In this document: in pieces, positions 62,654 through 64,000 of the stretch | How positions within the stretch are numbered: position 1 is the stretch's first letter | How the letters are laid out: every line of letters starts with the position of its first letter | DNA from: Sagittula stellata E-37 | GTDB lineage: Bacteria > Pseudomonadota > Alphaproteobacteria > Rhodobacterales > Rhodobacteraceae | DNA length: 64,000 bases | Assembly: GCF_039724765.1 (NCBI RefSeq) | Contig: NZ_CP155729.1 | Location: 1,550,001 to 1,614,000 of the forward strand | Direction: 5' to 3' | Made by a program: the position numbers and the translations under genes | The notes under the pieces: generated by a model | Seen by the model: only the letters and a program-made list of their open reading frames with translations | Told to the model about the DNA's origin: nothing | Database searches by the model: none

Positions 62654-62704
62654 ACGCCCCCGTGACCTCGCCGGCCCGTGATCTCGCCAGTATCGCAGAG
62701 GTCA

Positions 62705-62743
62705 CAAAAGCAAAGAGGCCGCGGCACGATCTGCGCCACGGCC
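62705..62743 (-). terminator. terminator of the alcohol dehydrogenase gene
   Basis: GGCCGCGGC (62717-62725) and GCCACGGCC (62735-62743) pair with one mismatch. On the minus strand the stem is followed by TCTTTGCTTTTG, a loose T-rich tract. Confidence 0.6.
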
Positions 62744-62798
62744 CCAGGGGAATGTGCGCGGCGGGCGGGCCGCCGCGCACAGACGTCTCAGGGCGGTG

Positions 62799-63944
62799 TT
62801 ACAGCGCGCTGCGGAACAGCTCTTCGAGGTTCTCTTCCGTCAGTTCCACCGGGTTGCCGCCGCGAGACGGGTCGATGATCGCGCCCTTGACCAGCGCCGG
62901 GATGGCCTCTTCGGTCACGCCCAGATCCGACAGGCGGCGCGGTATGCCCAGGCTGTCGTTCAGCTCCTGCACGAAGGCGCGGAACCCGTCGAAGCCGCCC
63001 GCGATCCCAAGATAAGCCGACGCCATGTCGAACCGCTCGCGGATGGCTTCGGCGTTGAAGTCCAGCACCGTCGGCATGCAGACCGCGTTGGTCGTTCCGT
63101 GGTGGGTGTTGAAATGCGCGCCGATGGGGTGGCTCATGGCGTGGATCGCGCCCAGCCCCTTCTGGAAGGCCGTGGCCCCCATCATCGCCGCCGACATCAT
63201 CTGCGCCCGTGCCTCCAGATCCTGGCCGTTCTGGTAGGCGCGGGCCAGGTAGTCCTTCACCAGCCGCATGCCCTCCAGCGCGATGCCCTGGCTCATCGGA
63301 TGATAAAACGGGGAGGAGAACGCCTCCACGCAATGGGCAAAGGCATCGAGGCCGGTTCCGGCGGTGATCATCGCGGGCATGCCCACGGTCAGCTCCGGGT
63401 CGCAGATTACCACCGAGGGCAGCACCTTCGGGTGGAAGATGATCTTCTTCTCGTGGGTTTCCGAGTTGGTGATGACGCTCGCGCGCCCGACCTCCGACCC
63501 GGTCCCGGCGGTGGTCGGCACGGCGACGATGGGGGCGATGGCCGCCGCGTCGGCGCGGGTCCACCAGTCGCCGATGTCCTCGAAATCCCACACCTGGCGC
63601 GTCTGCCCGGCCATGAAGGCCACCATCTTGCCAAGGTCGAGGCCAGAGCCGCCGCCGAAGGCGATCACGCCGTCATGGCCGCCGTCACGATAGACCTTCA
63701 CCCCGGCGTCGAGGTTCTTTTCGTTGGGGTTCGGATCGACCTCGGCGAACAGCCCGCGGCCCAGCCCCGCCTGTTCCAGAATGTCGAGCGTCTGCGCCGT
63801 GATCGGCAGATCGGCCAGCCCGCGGTCGGTGACCAGCAGGGGCCGCGTGATGCCCGCCTGCGCGCAGGCGCCGGGCAATTCGCTGATGCGGCCCGCGCCG
63901 AACTTGATGGCGGTCGGGTAGGACCAGTTTCCGGTGAGACTCAT
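62799..63944 (-). CDS. iron-containing alcohol dehydrogenase
   Basis: 381 residues of the group III (Fe-ADH) family, which oxidises alcohols with NAD(P). GGGSGLDLGK binds the nucleotide, PTTAGTGSE is conserved, and metal histidines are in DAFAHCVEAFSSPFYHP, AIHAMSHPIGAHFNTHHG. The stop of an upstream gene overlaps the ATG at 63944 by four bases, so it is part of an operon running in from the right. The substrate is unknown. Confidence 0.92.
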   Translation of the reverse strand: MSLTGNWSYPTAIKFGAGRISELPGACAQAGITRPLLVTDRGLADLPITAQTLDILEQAGLGRGLFAEVDPNPNEKNLDAGVKVYRDGGHDGVIAFGGGSGLDLGKMVAFMAGQTRQVWDFEDIGDWWTRADAAAIAPIVAVPTTAGTGSEVGRASVITNSETHEKKIIFHPKVLPSVVICDPELTVGMPAMITAGTGLDAFAHCVEAFSSPFYHPMSQGIALEGMRLVKDYLARAYQNGQDLEARAQMMSAAMMGATAFQKGLGAIHAMSHPIGAHFNTHHGTTNAVCMPTVLDFNAEAIRERFDMASAYLGIAGGFDGFRAFVQELNDSLGIPRRLSDLGVTEEAIPALVKGAIIDPSRGGNPVELTEENLEELFRSAL

Positions 63945-64000
63945 GTGGTCACCTTCTCGATGTCTGCGTTGTTCGATGTGACGGCCCGAAGGCGCGCCGA
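63941..64000 (-). CDS. C-terminal end of an upstream gene (partial)
   Basis: An open minus-strand frame enters from the window edge and ends SNNADIEKVTT with TGA overlapping the alcohol dehydrogenase ATG (ATGA). Only 19 residues are visible, so no product can be named. The four-base overlap is typical of translational coupling, and supports a real gene. Confidence 0.5.
   Translation of the reverse strand, partial: SARLRAVTSNNADIEKVTT

Overview
The window reads as chromosomal DNA from a marine alphaproteobacterium of the Rhodobacteraceae/Roseobacter group. GC content is high. Signs of this lineage are the DUF2948, DUF1178 and UPF0262 genes, the phaZ/phaC/phaP arrangement, the pxpBCA genes, an MmcB gene behind a GTTC-N7-GTTC SOS box, a tRNA-His without an encoded G-1, and an M10 protease starting MCFLCQ. 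Most genes are housekeeping or central metabolism. No phage, transposase, integrase or CRISPR array was found.

Layout: 0-8 kb holds the 5' part of coxB (minus), tldD, a small membrane protein, dprA, topA and a Tat-exported L,D-transpeptidase. 8-13 kb holds sodC, the 3-oxoacid CoA-transferase pair and a large MscS-type channel. 13-17 kb is polyhydroxyalkanoate metabolism: phaP and phaC on the minus strand, phaZ divergent, with two PhaR-type sites before phaP. 17-22 kb holds apt, a 37-residue protein opposite a ribbon-helix-helix-like gene, a LysE exporter, two exported proteins, mtnP and a TauE-type exporter. 22-29 kb holds a SulP transporter, an acetyltransferase, a flavin reductase, a GNAT, an EcsC protein, a probable 6S-like RNA and ptsP. 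29-33 kb holds waaA, DUF1178 and lysC. 33-35.4 kb is a serralysin-type metalloprotease with nine 49-residue tandem repeats.

36-44.7 kb is a plus-strand core block (murA, DUF2948, hisD, UPF0262, LMW phosphatase, infA, maf, rng, yacG) with three extra genes before infA. 44.8-48.7 kb is a class V PLP enzyme followed by overlapping pxpB-pxpC-pxpA (5-oxoproline use). 48.9-52 kb is the zinc uptake locus znuA / zur-znuC-znuB around a Zur-type palindrome. 52-57.5 kb holds an MBL hydrolase, tRNA-Tyr, rlmB, a zinc-ribbon protein, ribBX-ribH-nusB and a small membrane protein. 57.5-60.6 kb is the least explained part: palindromes, a structured non-coding stretch, a ClpP-like exported protein, a 7 x 30 bp tandem array and a four-helix coiled-coil membrane protein. 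60.6-64 kb holds SOS-controlled mmcB, small conserved genes, tRNA-His, and an iron-dependent alcohol dehydrogenase translationally coupled to a gene running off the edge.

Stop/start overlaps of 1-4 bases (murA/DUF2948, maf/rng/yacG, pxpBCA, zur/znuC/znuB, ribBX/ribH/nusB) show several tight operons. Recognisable operators are an FNR-type box, PhaR-type sites, a Zur-type box and a LexA box. Family names come from reading the translations; no database search was run.
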